Source: an uncultured Oscillospiraceae bacterium
GTDB lineage: Bacteria; Bacillota; Clostridia; Oscillospirales; Ruminococcaceae
Direction: 5' to 3'
DNA: 28,819 nt
Assembly: GCA_910587335.1 (NCBI GenBank)
Contig: CAJUMG010000006.1
Coordinates: 8,313-37,131, forward strand
The notes under the pieces are model-generated. The model worked only from the letters and a program-made list of their open reading frames with translations. It was not told where the DNA came from and searched no databases. Of the stretch, positions 1 through 6,311 are shown piece by piece (within the stretch, counting starts at the first letter, position 1; each line of letters starts with the position of its first letter). Both the position numbers and the translations under genes were made by a program.

Positions 1-168
1 GCCCACCTTTTTCGTGAAGAACTGGAAGAAAAAATCAGAAACAGAGAGATAACCTCTGTAGATATGATTACCTCAAACAAACATTATGCCTTAGCATATA
101 AATACTTCAAGGATAGTATAGATTCGGAGTTAAGCCAGCATGAGCGTGATAGAAAATATAAAAAATAA
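1..168 (+). CDS. C-terminal end of an unidentified protein, truncated by window edge
   Basis: An open frame runs from the first base to a TAA at 166-168, giving 55 residues rich in Lys, Glu and Arg and ending in KYKK. Its start lies outside the window. I do not recognise the family. It is immediately followed by a GC-rich hairpin (174-193) with a T-rich tail, as expected at the end of a transcription unit, which supports it being a real gene. It lies in the gene-poor segment abutting the tmRNA gene, so it may be cargo of an integrated element, but that is inference from position only. Confidence 0.5.
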   Translation, partial: AHLFREELEEKIRNREITSVDMITSNKHYALAYKYFKDSIDSELSQHERDRKYKK

Positions 169-173
169 TCTGG

Positions 174-200
174 GGACGGGCGTAAGCCCGTCCTTCTTCT
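174..200 (+). terminator. Intrinsic terminator-like hairpin after the left-edge gene
   Basis: GGACGGGC-GTAA-GCCCGTCC forms a perfect 8-bp stem with a 4-nt loop, followed by TTCTTCT. It starts 5 nt after the stop codon of the partial gene. Placement and stem quality support termination on the plus strand; the T-run is interrupted. Confidence 0.65.
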
Positions 201-202
201 GT

Positions 203-237
203 AAGGGGATAATTAAAATATTTTTAATTATCCCCTT
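203..237. repeat. Perfect 16-bp inverted repeat with 3-nt loop
   Basis: AAGGGGATAATTAAAA at 203-218 is exactly mirrored at 222-237. The motif recurs once more in inverted form near 336-350 and as a looser variant near 368-381. The stem is AT-rich with no clear U-run, so it is a poorer terminator than the hairpin just before it. A recombinase or replication-protein binding site is possible but unproven. Confidence 0.6.
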
Positions 238-638
238 AATTATTCCCATGCAGCACCCCGGCCCACCGGGACCGCCCCGACGCCGTTTCAGTTGACAAGC
301 CCTCAATATCTATCGCACGCGTTGACTTATCAGAGTTTAATTATCCCTTACAGCCACAACGGTTTCAAGGGGATATTTAAGAAAAAATGCGAATTTTTCT
401 TAGAATGGTAGAAGCTCTCTAAAAAAATGGTTACAGGCGTTACAAAAATGTGCATTGGCTCAAAACCCTTGCGGCACAAGGGTTTTCGGTTCAAAAAGTG
501 TAACATAAGGTGTAACGGCTTGTAACACTTTTTTCGCTGACTATCGAAAAGTGTTGAATCCTCAACACTTTTTTGTAACACTTTTTTTGGTGCTTCAAAA
601 ACCATGCTGAAAATGTGCAAAGCCATAGTATAAGCAAA
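238..638. other. Non-coding, repeat-rich interval at the element end
   Basis: No convincing gene. Two perfect hairpins stand out: AAAACCCTTG / CAAGGGTTTT at 462-486 with a 5-nt loop, and AAAAGTGTTGA / TCAACACTTTT at 547-572 with a 4-nt loop, the latter followed by another ACACTTTTTTT. Between about 490 and 590 the motifs TGTAAC, GTAACAC and GTGT recur in both orientations. A 92-residue minus-strand frame (348-626) runs straight through these palindromes and has no recognisable domain, so I treat it as spurious. Confidence 0.5.
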
Positions 639-665
639 GCCGGGAGGTAGTTTCTACCTCCCGGC
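639..665 (-). terminator. Strong hairpin downstream of the RlmD-tail-like fragment
   Basis: GCCGGGAGGTAG / CTACCTCCCGGC is a perfect 12-bp stem with a 3-nt loop. On the minus strand it follows the stop codon of the 692-943 frame by 26 nt and is followed by TTTGCTTAT. It probably ends transcription of that frame and of any read-through from the tmRNA gene. Confidence 0.6.
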
Positions 666-691
666 CTATCACTTTTCCAGTACCAAGGGCA

Positions 692-943
692 TTATACAAC
701 GCCTAACGCCCTAAATGCCTCTAAAACAAGCTTTTCCTTTGCCGTCTTTATGATACCGCTTTTCGGCTCCTTCCCGGCCTTAAAATCAAGTTTTGAGGCT
801 CCGCATTTGTCCTTTACCATCGTGACGCTGGACTTGCTGACTTTGACCCCGTGATTGTCCTCTATCCACCTTTGAATAGCTGCATAAGTGGGCGGACAAT
901 CAAGGCCGCTTTGTTCGGTATCGTACCCCGATGTGTCAAGCAC
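692..943 (-). pseudogene. Fragment resembling the C-terminal module of RlmD/RumA-type methyltransferases
   Basis: The 83-residue frame contains LDCP-PTYAAIQRWIEDNHG, then VKVSKSSV-MVKDKCG, KPKS and a final KEK...EAFRALGVV. From memory this matches a module seen at the C-terminus of clostridial 23S rRNA uracil-C5 methyltransferase (RumA/RlmD-like) proteins and some large methylase/helicase proteins of conjugative elements. No catalytic domain is present. The listed start is a GTG with no ribosome site, and the frame stays open upstream to the tmRNA 3' end, so no natural start is evident. It is most simply a leftover tail brought by or broken at integration. It could also be a small stand-alone gene with a poor start. 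Similarity moderately sure; status uncertain. Confidence 0.5.
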
Positions 944-953
944 GATACCGAAC
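913..953. repeat. 12-bp perfect inverted repeat close to the tmRNA 3' end
   Basis: GTTCGGTATCGT (913-924) is exactly mirrored at 942-953 around a 17-nt spacer. It overlaps the putative GTG start of the 692-943 frame and sits about 57 bp from the tmRNA 3' end, where an integrase arm or accessory site could lie. It could also be an RNA hairpin at the end of the ssrA transcript. Confidence 0.5.
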
Positions 954-1009
954 GTGCTTTTATATACCGCGATACTGCGGATTTGAACGGTGTTCGACCG
1001 TTTTGATTT

Positions 1010-1356
1010 TGGTGGAGGCGAGGAGAATCGAACTCCTGTCCGAAAATCTATTCACATAGGCATCTCCGAGTGCAGTTTGTCCTTAACATTCCCTCATCCA
1101 GTCGCTGACAAACAAGCAAAAAGACTTGGTATCCTCCTATACATCATCCGCGCGGGAGGCGCCTTGCGGTGACGTTCACCACTAATCGACGCCCAATCCA
1201 GGTCCGTGGTCCTACCTAGTTGGACGGCTGCTTAATTAAGCAGCAAAGGCAACGTTATTGTTGTCGTTTAATTTTAAAGTGTCAGGTTTTTAAGAGGTCC
1301 TGCGCCTCTACTCGCTTCCTATGCTTCAAAATCCCCGTCGAGACCATTACGCCCCC
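1010..1356 (-). ncRNA. ssrA: Transfer-messenger RNA (tmRNA, SsrA)
   Basis: The minus-strand RNA begins GGGGGCGUAAUGGUCUCGAC and ends with a tRNA-like T-arm (GGACAGGAGUUCGAUUCUCC) and encoded CCA. The first seven bases pair with CGCCUCC before ACCA. A short frame at 1268-1239 followed by UAA encodes a tag reading N-D-N-N-N-V-A-F-A-A. The exact resume codon is not certain and the charged Ala would precede the tag. The stop lies in the 18-nt palindrome GCTGCTTAATTAAGCAGC (1227-1244). tmRNA with SmpB frees stalled ribosomes and tags the nascent peptide for proteolysis. smpB ends 20 nt upstream in the same direction, so co-transcription is likely. About 347 nt is a normal length. A weak hairpin at 986-1002 follows the 3' end. 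Confidence 0.96.
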
Positions 1357-1376
1357 ATTTTTCATTTTGCTGTGCT

Positions 1377-1838
1377 TTATCGATTTCTTTCTTTTAGCGC
1401 TCGCTCAACATCCCGTTTCGCAGCTTTTTTCGCCAGATCTTCTCGTTTATCATAACGCTTTTTTCCCCGGCAAAGACCCACCTGGACCTTTACCCGCGAC
1501 CCTTTGAAATACAGCGAAATCGGAATTAAAGTCAATCCCTGCGTTTTTAATTGCCCATACAACCTTAAAATTTCTTTTTTGTGCATGAGCAAACGCCTTG
1601 GACGGACCGGATCGCGATTGAAGATATTTCCCTGTTCATAAGGGCTGATGTGCATACGGACATAGATTTCCCCATCTTTGATTTCACACCAGCTATCCTT
1701 CAAATTCGCTTTTCCCGCCCGCAGGGATTTGACCTCTGTCCCAAACAGCTCAATACCCGCTTCATAGGATTCGAGGATAAAGTAGTCATGGCGAGCTTGG
1801 CGATTCTGCACAATGGTTTTTGTACTGACCTTTTCCAC
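1377..1838 (-). CDS. smpB: SsrA-binding protein SmpB
   Basis: A 153-residue protein with the family signature: an N-terminal QNRQARHDYFILESYEAGI stretch, GTEVKSLRAGKANLKDSW, then a basic tail with KKRYDKREDLAKK and Arg/Lys-rich residues. SmpB is a small OB-fold protein that binds the tRNA-like domain of tmRNA and delivers it to the empty A site of stalled ribosomes; its basic tail probes the mRNA channel. Length is typical (about 150-160). The start is GTG with a strong AGGAGGGG site 5-6 nt upstream; a closer ATG is out of frame. The gene lies directly upstream of ssrA, so both parts of the rescue system are made together. Confidence 0.97.
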   Translation of the reverse strand: MEKVSTKTIVQNRQARHDYFILESYEAGIELFGTEVKSLRAGKANLKDSWCEIKDGEIYVRMHISPYEQGNIFNRDPVRPRRLLMHKKEILRLYGQLKTQGLTLIPISLYFKGSRVKVQVGLCRGKKRYDKREDLAKKAAKRDVERALKERNR

Positions 1839-1895
1839 TTCATCCCCTCCTTTGTGCGAAATATATTCTTATTGTACCATTTCTGCGGCCTTTCG

Positions 1896-2145
1896 TCAAC
1901 GACAGACATTCGCCCTTGTTTTCGGAAAAACGACAAACTTTTGGGAAATTATTAACTTTTTCCGCAAAGCTTTCAGGTTGATTTGGGTAAAATCTTCTCG
2001 CTGCCATAGCTGTGTTCTTTGCTCTCGGTCTACAAAAAACAACCTTTCTTTCTCCCCAAAAGGCTGTGGATTTGCCGGCTCAGGACTGACCCTGCTGACA
2101 ATCAACACAATAAAACAGCCAAAATTCCTTTGCTGCCTTTTCCAT
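1896..2145 (-). pseudogene. Small split ORF between recR and smpB (+1 frame break)
   Basis: The 332-nt interval between recR and smpB has two protein-like halves in different frames. The first, from ATG 2145 (open upstream to just after recR), reads MEKAAKEFWLFYCVDCQQ and stops at a TGA (2082-2080). The second, in the +1 frame, continues EPANPQPFGEKERLFFVDREQ... to a stop at 1896. Joined they give about 83 residues with a Trp/Phe-rich start and a charged second half. The junction reads TCC TGA G. I do not recognise the family. Possibilities are a frameshift mutation or assembly error, a programmed +1 shift, or chance frames. There is no convincing ribosome site in front of the ATG; an AGGAG lies about 20 nt further upstream in the recR end. 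Confidence 0.35.
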
Positions 2146-2170
2146 CGCAACCAAATCTTTGATAAATGTC

Positions 2171-2770
2171 TCAAAGCTCCTGACGGCCCTCTAGCGCACG
2201 GTATAGCGTCACCTCATCTGCATATTCCAGATTGCTGCCTACCGGAATTCCATAGGCCAACCGCGTGACCTTAACGCCTAAAGGCTTAATCAGCTTGGAA
2301 AGATACATCGCTGTTGCTTCTCCTTCAACGGTGGGGTTTGTCGCCATCACGATTTCGCGGATTTTTTCCTGTCCAATCCGCCGCAGCAGCTCTTTTACAT
2401 ACAGCTGATCTGGACCGATTCCATCCATGGGAGAAATCAATCCATGTAAAACATGATATAATCCGTCGTACTCCTTCGTCCGTTCAAAGGCCAACACATC
2501 CCTGGGGCCTTCGACCACGCAGATCATCCCTCTATCCCGGGATTCATCCCGGCAAATCGGACACAATTCACCGTCTGTTAGATTTTGACAGATTTTGCAG
2601 TGCTTAATTTTTTCCTGCGCCTCTACGATGCAATTGGCAAAGTCCAGCGCTTTTTCTTTTGGCAGATTCAGCACATAAAACGCCAACCGCTGAGCAGACT
2701 TTTTTCCAATACCAGGAAGCCTTTCAAAATGCTCGATCAATCGGGTCAATGGCAAAACATTATATTCCAT
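2171..2770 (-). CDS. recR: Recombination mediator protein RecR
   Basis: A 199-residue protein with the full RecR architecture: helix-hairpin-helix near residues 16-28 (LPGIGKKSAQRLAF), a four-cysteine zinc finger around 57-72 (CKIC...LCPIC), and a Toprim domain (MICVVEGPRDVLAFE, then GLYHVLHGLISPMDGIGPDQL). The end EYADEVTLYRALEGRQEL is typical. RecR forms a ring-shaped clamp with RecO (and RecF) and loads RecA on gapped single-stranded DNA. It starts 5 nt after the stop of the YbaB gene, in the conserved dnaX-ybaB-recR order. Length matches the family (about 198). Confidence 0.97.
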   Translation of the reverse strand: MEYNVLPLTRLIEHFERLPGIGKKSAQRLAFYVLNLPKEKALDFANCIVEAQEKIKHCKICQNLTDGELCPICRDESRDRGMICVVEGPRDVLAFERTKEYDGLYHVLHGLISPMDGIGPDQLYVKELLRRIGQEKIREIVMATNPTVEGEATAMYLSKLIKPLGVKVTRLAYGIPVGSNLEYADEVTLYRALEGRQEL

Positions 2771-2775
2771 ACCGC

Positions 2776-3132
2776 TTAAAACAGTCCTGGCACATTCATG
2801 CCGCCTGAAATTCTTTCCATTTCCTTATTGGACTCATCCTCAATTTCCCGGATTACTTCATTGACCGCAGAAATCACCAGATCCTGCAACATTTCCACGT
2901 CTTCGGGATCCACAACCTCCGGCTGAATGGTCAGGGACTTTAGCTCTTTTTTCCCGCTCATGACCACTTCTACCGCACCACCGCCAACGCTTACCTTATG
3001 CTCCTTTTCCTCTAGCTCTGCCTGTACCCGGGCAATCTCCGCCTGCATTTTCTGCGCCTGCTTAAGCATACCCTGCATATTGCTGGCAGCTCCGCCGCCA
3101 TATCCCTGTGGCAATCTTGCTTTCATATTCAT
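2776..3132 (-). CDS. YbaB/EbfC family nucleoid-associated protein
   Basis: A 118-residue protein. After a Gly-rich N-terminus it has a long helix (MQGMLKQAQKMQAEIARVQAELEEKE), a central sheet (VSVGGGAVEVVMSGKKELKSLTI), and VDPEDVEMLQDLVISAVNEVIREI, the usual YbaB pattern. Members are small dimeric DNA-binding proteins whose role is linked to nucleoid structure and recombination. The gene sits between dnaX (53-nt gap) and recR (5-nt gap), its conserved place in most bacteria. Two in-frame ATGs (3132 and 3126) follow AAAGGA; either could be used. Confidence 0.95.
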   Translation of the reverse strand: MNMKARLPQGYGGGAASNMQGMLKQAQKMQAEIARVQAELEEKEHKVSVGGGAVEVVMSGKKELKSLTIQPEVVDPEDVEMLQDLVISAVNEVIREIEDESNKEMERISGGMNVPGLF

Positions 3133-3185
3133 CCATTCCTTTCAACCTATTGCTTCATCTATCTCAGGCATTTTTGCCTAAAGAA

Positions 3186-4778
3186 TCACTTTTCCTCTAC
3201 CGGAATACCAAGGCCTTTTGCTGACTCCAGCAACACATCCAACGGATCTTTCGGTGTTTGAGATGGCTCTTTCATCCGATAAGGTCCCAGGCGGTAACGT
3301 TTTCCCGTCTGGGCCAGCAAGGCATCCCGCAAAGAGTCCTTTGCAAACTCGTTTTCGCGAATCAGCTTAAAAAACAACTCATTTTTCGCATCAATTAGCA
3401 TCAGATCCCCTTTTTCATAGGCGTCGGAGGCTTTTAGTGCTGCGAAAAGAGGGGGATTGGTTTTTAAAAGTCTGCCCAATACCTCCTGCCACTGACCAAA
3501 CGGCTTCGCGTCGGAAAAGCTCGGTATATCCGCTTGTTCCTGTATGGAAGATGGTGCCTTTTTGCGCCGAACCGGTTCTGTCTGCTTTTTTTCTTCCTCG
3601 GCAGCAGTCATAGACAGCTGCGGAAGCGACGATCCTTTCCTCACCGCAGCTTCCAGTGCCTCCAGCCTGGTCAGAACCGCATCAATGGAGCTATCCATCG
3701 CCGGATTACAGATTCGGACAATAGACATTTCCAATTCTGTGCGCCGGTTGGCAGTTCGAGACATCCGGTTTTGCGTTTCCTGCAAAACCGACATTGTGTA
3801 CAGGATCTGTGAAAGAGGCAGCCGGTCCGCTAAAGGCCGCATCTGCTGGATTTCCTCCGGCAAAAAGGCAATCAGCCTCTCCGGCTTTTCCATTGTTTTT
3901 AAAAGCATGAAATCACGATAAAAGGCGACTAAGTCGCTGCATAGCCGCTCCATATCCACCGATTGCTCATGCAGTTTTCCAATCTGCTCCAGAGCTAAAG
4001 TCGTATCTTTTTCCAAAAAAGCTTTCGAAAGCTCCAGCAGGTGTCCGGAACCCGCCAAGCCCGCTGCTTGGGCGACTACCTCCGCTGTCACCGTGCCGCC
4101 ATAGGAAATACACAAATCCAAAAGAGAAATCGCGTCTCTCATGCCACCGTCCGCCAGCTTACCAATCAGCAAAGCTGCGGCATGATCCAGCATAATATCT
4201 TCTTTTTGTGCGATTTTTTCCAGGTATCCTCCAATATCCTCACTGCCAATCCGCCGAAAATCAAACCGTTGACAACGGGAAAGTATGGTTGCCGGGACCT
4301 TATGCGCCTCGGTCGTGGCCAGAATGAACAGCACATGGGCCGGCGGCTCTTCCATAATCTTCAAAAGGGCGTTAAAAGCGCCGGTGCTGAGCATGTGGGT
4401 TTCATCAATAATGTAGACCCGGAACCGGACCTGACCTGGGGCAAAATACGCATCCTCCCGCAGCTGACGGATGTTATCAACGCCGTTGTTGCTGGCAGCG
4501 TCGATTTCCAAAACATCCATAATCGTACCATCGTCAATTCCGCGGCAGATTTCACACTCCCCACAGGGATTTCCATCTTGGGTATGGGGACAGTTGACCG
4601 CTTTGGCCAAAATCTTTGAGCAGGTGGTTTTGCCCGTTCCACGGGAGCCGGTAAAGAGATATGCGTGGGCGGTTTTTCCGGTTTTTACCTCATTTTGCAG
4701 CGTACGGGTGATATGTTCCTGTCCCACTACATCCTCAAAGGTTTTGGGCCGGTATTTTCGATACAGCGCCTGATACAA
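3186..4778 (-). CDS. dnaX: DNA polymerase III subunit gamma/tau
   Basis: Clamp-loader ATPase of the replicative polymerase. From the preferred start, Walker A is GSRGTGKT at 44-51, the four zinc-binding cysteines lie at 63, 72, 75 and 78, and the DExH motif IDETHML at about 124-130. Sensor residues follow in LATTEAHKVPATILSRCQRFDF. A Lys/Glu/Pro-rich linker near residue 395 leads to a tau-like C-terminal domain. The frame opens at a GTG (4790), but that overlaps the AAAGGAG site; TTG at 4778 gives the usual M-Y-Q-A-L-Y-R-K-Y-R-P start and 530 residues. An in-frame A AAA AAG heptamer (3591-3585) sits in the linker. It lies just downstream of the SRP RNA gene, a common Firmicute arrangement. 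Confidence 0.96.
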   Translation of the reverse strand: MYQALYRKYRPKTFEDVVGQEHITRTLQNEVKTGKTAHAYLFTGSRGTGKTTCSKILAKAVNCPHTQDGNPCGECEICRGIDDGTIMDVLEIDAASNNGVDNIRQLREDAYFAPGQVRFRVYIIDETHMLSTGAFNALLKIMEEPPAHVLFILATTEAHKVPATILSRCQRFDFRRIGSEDIGGYLEKIAQKEDIMLDHAAALLIGKLADGGMRDAISLLDLCISYGGTVTAEVVAQAAGLAGSGHLLELSKAFLEKDTTLALEQIGKLHEQSVDMERLCSDLVAFYRDFMLLKTMEKPERLIAFLPEEIQQMRPLADRLPLSQILYTMSVLQETQNRMSRTANRRTELEMSIVRICNPAMDSSIDAVLTRLEALEAAVRKGSSLPQLSMTAAEEEKKQTEPVRRKKAPSSIQEQADIPSFSDAKPFGQWQEVLGRLLKTNPPLFAALKASDAYEKGDLMLIDAKNELFFKLIRENEFAKDSLRDALLAQTGKRYRLGPYRMKEPSQTPKDPLDVLLESAKGLGIPVEEK

Positions 4779-4811
4779 TCCTCCCCTCACTCCTTTCTAC
4801 CTGACAGATAT

Positions 4812-5034
4812 ACAAAACAGACAGGGCACTTTTGTGCTGGACACCGATTTTCTCACGAGGATACACAGGTTGACTGCGGCGCACAAAAACAGCCGCTTAA
4901 TGCTGCTCGGTTCCCCGCCTGACATGGTTCACAGCGCCTTGTCGCACAGGACCCGCATACCCTCATGACAGAATCGGTATCATCCTGTCTGTTTCATCCT
5001 TTTGCCGCAAAGCATACAAACCGCGGCTGTTTCT
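4812..5034 (-). ncRNA. ffs: Signal recognition particle RNA (large type)
   Basis: The S-domain signature is clear on the minus strand at 4930-4895: GAACCATGTCAGG, a GGAA tetraloop closed by GG/CC (4914-4911), then GAGCAGCATTAAGC. Flanking strands pair: ATGAGGGTATGCGGGT with ACCTGTGTATCCTCGT (16 pairs with wobbles), ACCGATT with AATCGGT, and AAACAGACAGG (4994-4984) with CCTGTCTGTTT (4825-4815), forming long helix 5. About 40 nt lie 5' of that helix and show one obvious hairpin (GCCGC...GCGGC), a compact Alu part. The RNA with Ffh targets nascent membrane proteins. The 5' end is inferred from the promoter and the 3' end from the last paired arm plus a short T-run; both are approximate. Confidence 0.9.
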
Positions 5035-5040
5035 TTGGAT

Positions 5041-5069
5041 ATTATACCGTACTTTTCTCCGTTTGACAA
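5041..5069 (-). promoter_or_regulatory. SigA promoter of the SRP RNA gene
   Basis: TTGTCA (5069-5064), a 17-nt spacer, and perfect TATAAT (5046-5041). The expected start is at about 5034. Confidence 0.85.
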
Positions 5070-5104
5070 TAGCTAAAAACCGAAAAAGGGAGAAATCCAA
5101 ACGG

Positions 5105-5314
5105 CTACCCTTCCGCTACTTCGAACCCCATGCTGCAAATCTGATCGGCCAGGTCCGCCCGTTCCAGTTCGGTACCGCAGACCGTCAGCTGATTTTTCTT
5201 TCGATTAAAATCAACTGTGTCCACCCCGCTGATACCATAAAGTTTTTCCCGAATTTTCTCTGAAGCTCCCTCAGCCGAAAGGCCGGTTATGGTGAAAACA
5301 ATGCGATTTTCCAT
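5105..5314 (-). CDS. HMA-fold (CopZ-like) small protein lacking the metal-binding cysteines
   Basis: A 69-residue protein with the heavy-metal-associated fold pattern: a first strand VFTITGLSAEGASEKIREKL, then GISGVDTVDFNRKKNQLTV, then a second helix ERADLADQICSMGFEV. In copper chaperones the loop after strand 1 is M-x-C-x-x-C; here it reads GLSAEGAS, so both cysteines are missing and copper transfer by the usual route is not expected. ATG is preceded by AAAGGAGGT at about 8 nt, so it is well translated. It lies between the degV terminator and the SRP RNA promoter. Function unknown; it may be a structural or regulatory HMA variant. Confidence 0.75.
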   Translation of the reverse strand: MENRIVFTITGLSAEGASEKIREKLYGISGVDTVDFNRKKNQLTVCGTELERADLADQICSMGFEVAEG

Positions 5315-5382
5315 AGAAAATACCTCCTTTTATAAAAAAGTATCTCCTGAAAGAAAAAGCTTCATCCAAACAAAAAGATGGC

Positions 5383-5410
5383 AAAACGCAGGATACAAAA
5401 GTATCCTGCG
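5383..5410 (-). terminator. Terminator of the degV gene
   Basis: CGCAGGATAC-4 nt-GTATCCTGCG, a perfect 10-bp stem, followed on the minus strand by TTTT and a little later TTTTT. It is 28 nt after the degV stop. Confidence 0.85.
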
Positions 5411-5438
5411 CCAAAAACGATTTTATGCGGTTATTGTT

Positions 5439-6311
5439 TTATCGCTTTTCACCTAAGAAAAATAGCGCGACTGTACCCGGACCTGAATGGGCGCCAATGG
5501 TCGGACCCACAAAATTGATCAAATGCTTTTGTATGCCAAAACGCTTTTGCACCTCGGCCGCCACAAATTTCGCATCTTCTAAGCAGTCTCCGTGGCTAAT
5601 GAAAAAGATCTCGTTGTGATAAGAACCAATCCGCTCCTCCATCATATTGACAAGACCGATCAGCGACTGCCTTCTACCGCGGACCTTCCCCAACGGAATC
5701 AGCTTGCCGGCATCGTCAACATGCAGGAGCGGTTTTATATTTAAAACCGTCCCCAATACCGCCGCTGTTTTGGAAACACGGCCGCCGCGGTACAAATGAT
5801 TCAGGTCGTCCACCGTAAACATATGGCACAAATGCAGCTTGTTTTCCTCAACCCAAGAGACAATCTCATCCAACGATCTGCCTGTTTCCTTCATGATCAC
5901 AGCATAATGGGTTAATAGACCTTGGCCCAGGGACGCGCATAACGTATCCACAACAACCACCCGCAAATCCGGATAAGTCTCCTTTAATTCTTCCGCCGCC
6001 AATAGCGCACTATTGTAGCTGCCGCTTAATCCAGAAGAAAACGCAAGATACAGCACCTCTACACCATTTTTTAAGTATTCCTCGAAGTACGACTTGGCCT
6101 GCTCCGGATTCACCTGCATGGTTTTCACGTCCGCTCCGGCGCGCATTTGATCGTAAAAGGCATGCTCATCAATCACGTCCTCGTCCGCACTGAAGGATTT
6201 TCCATTGACCGAAAAACTCTGGCACAAACGGCCCAGTCCATGATTTTTCAGATAATCCTCTGGAAAATCCGCATTGGTATCAGTAACGATCACAAATTTT
6301 TTCTCTTCCAA
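5439..6311 (-). CDS. DegV family fatty-acid-binding protein
   Basis: A 290-residue protein with VTDTNADFPEDYL at the N-terminus, TMQVNPEQA, and the ligand-site motif AFSSGLSGSYNSA, followed by VVVVDTLCASLGQG. DegV proteins bind a single fatty acid; in Firmicutes the FakB members pass it to the kinase FakA for phospholipid synthesis. Which lipid this one binds cannot be told. No fakA is in the window. The start is TTG at 6311 with GAGGAG 9 nt upstream. It appears to be a single-gene unit with its own promoter (6500-6528), a long leader, and a strong terminator. Confidence 0.93.
   Translation of the reverse strand: MEEKKFVIVTDTNADFPEDYLKNHGLGRLCQSFSVNGKSFSADEDVIDEHAFYDQMRAGADVKTMQVNPEQAKSYFEEYLKNGVEVLYLAFSSGLSGSYNSALLAAEELKETYPDLRVVVVDTLCASLGQGLLTHYAVIMKETGRSLDEIVSWVEENKLHLCHMFTVDDLNHLYRGGRVSKTAAVLGTVLNIKPLLHVDDAGKLIPLGKVRGRRQSLIGLVNMMEERIGSYHNEIFFISHGDCLEDAKFVAAEVQKRFGIQKHLINFVGPTIGAHSGPGTVALFFLGEKR

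Noticed and set aside
490..590. Possible CRISPR-like short repeats
   Set aside because: Repeats are short, imperfect, in both orientations and irregularly spaced; no cas genes.
348..626. 92-residue minus-strand frame in the repeat-rich block
   Set aside because: It runs through two perfect hairpins and repeated motifs, has no recognisable domain, and no clear ribosome site.
990..1172. Plus-strand 60-residue frame
   Set aside because: It lies wholly over the antisense strand of tmRNA.
1581..2268. Plus-strand frames over smpB and the recR-smpB gap
   Set aside because: They are antisense shadows of smpB and recR with no ribosome site or known domain.
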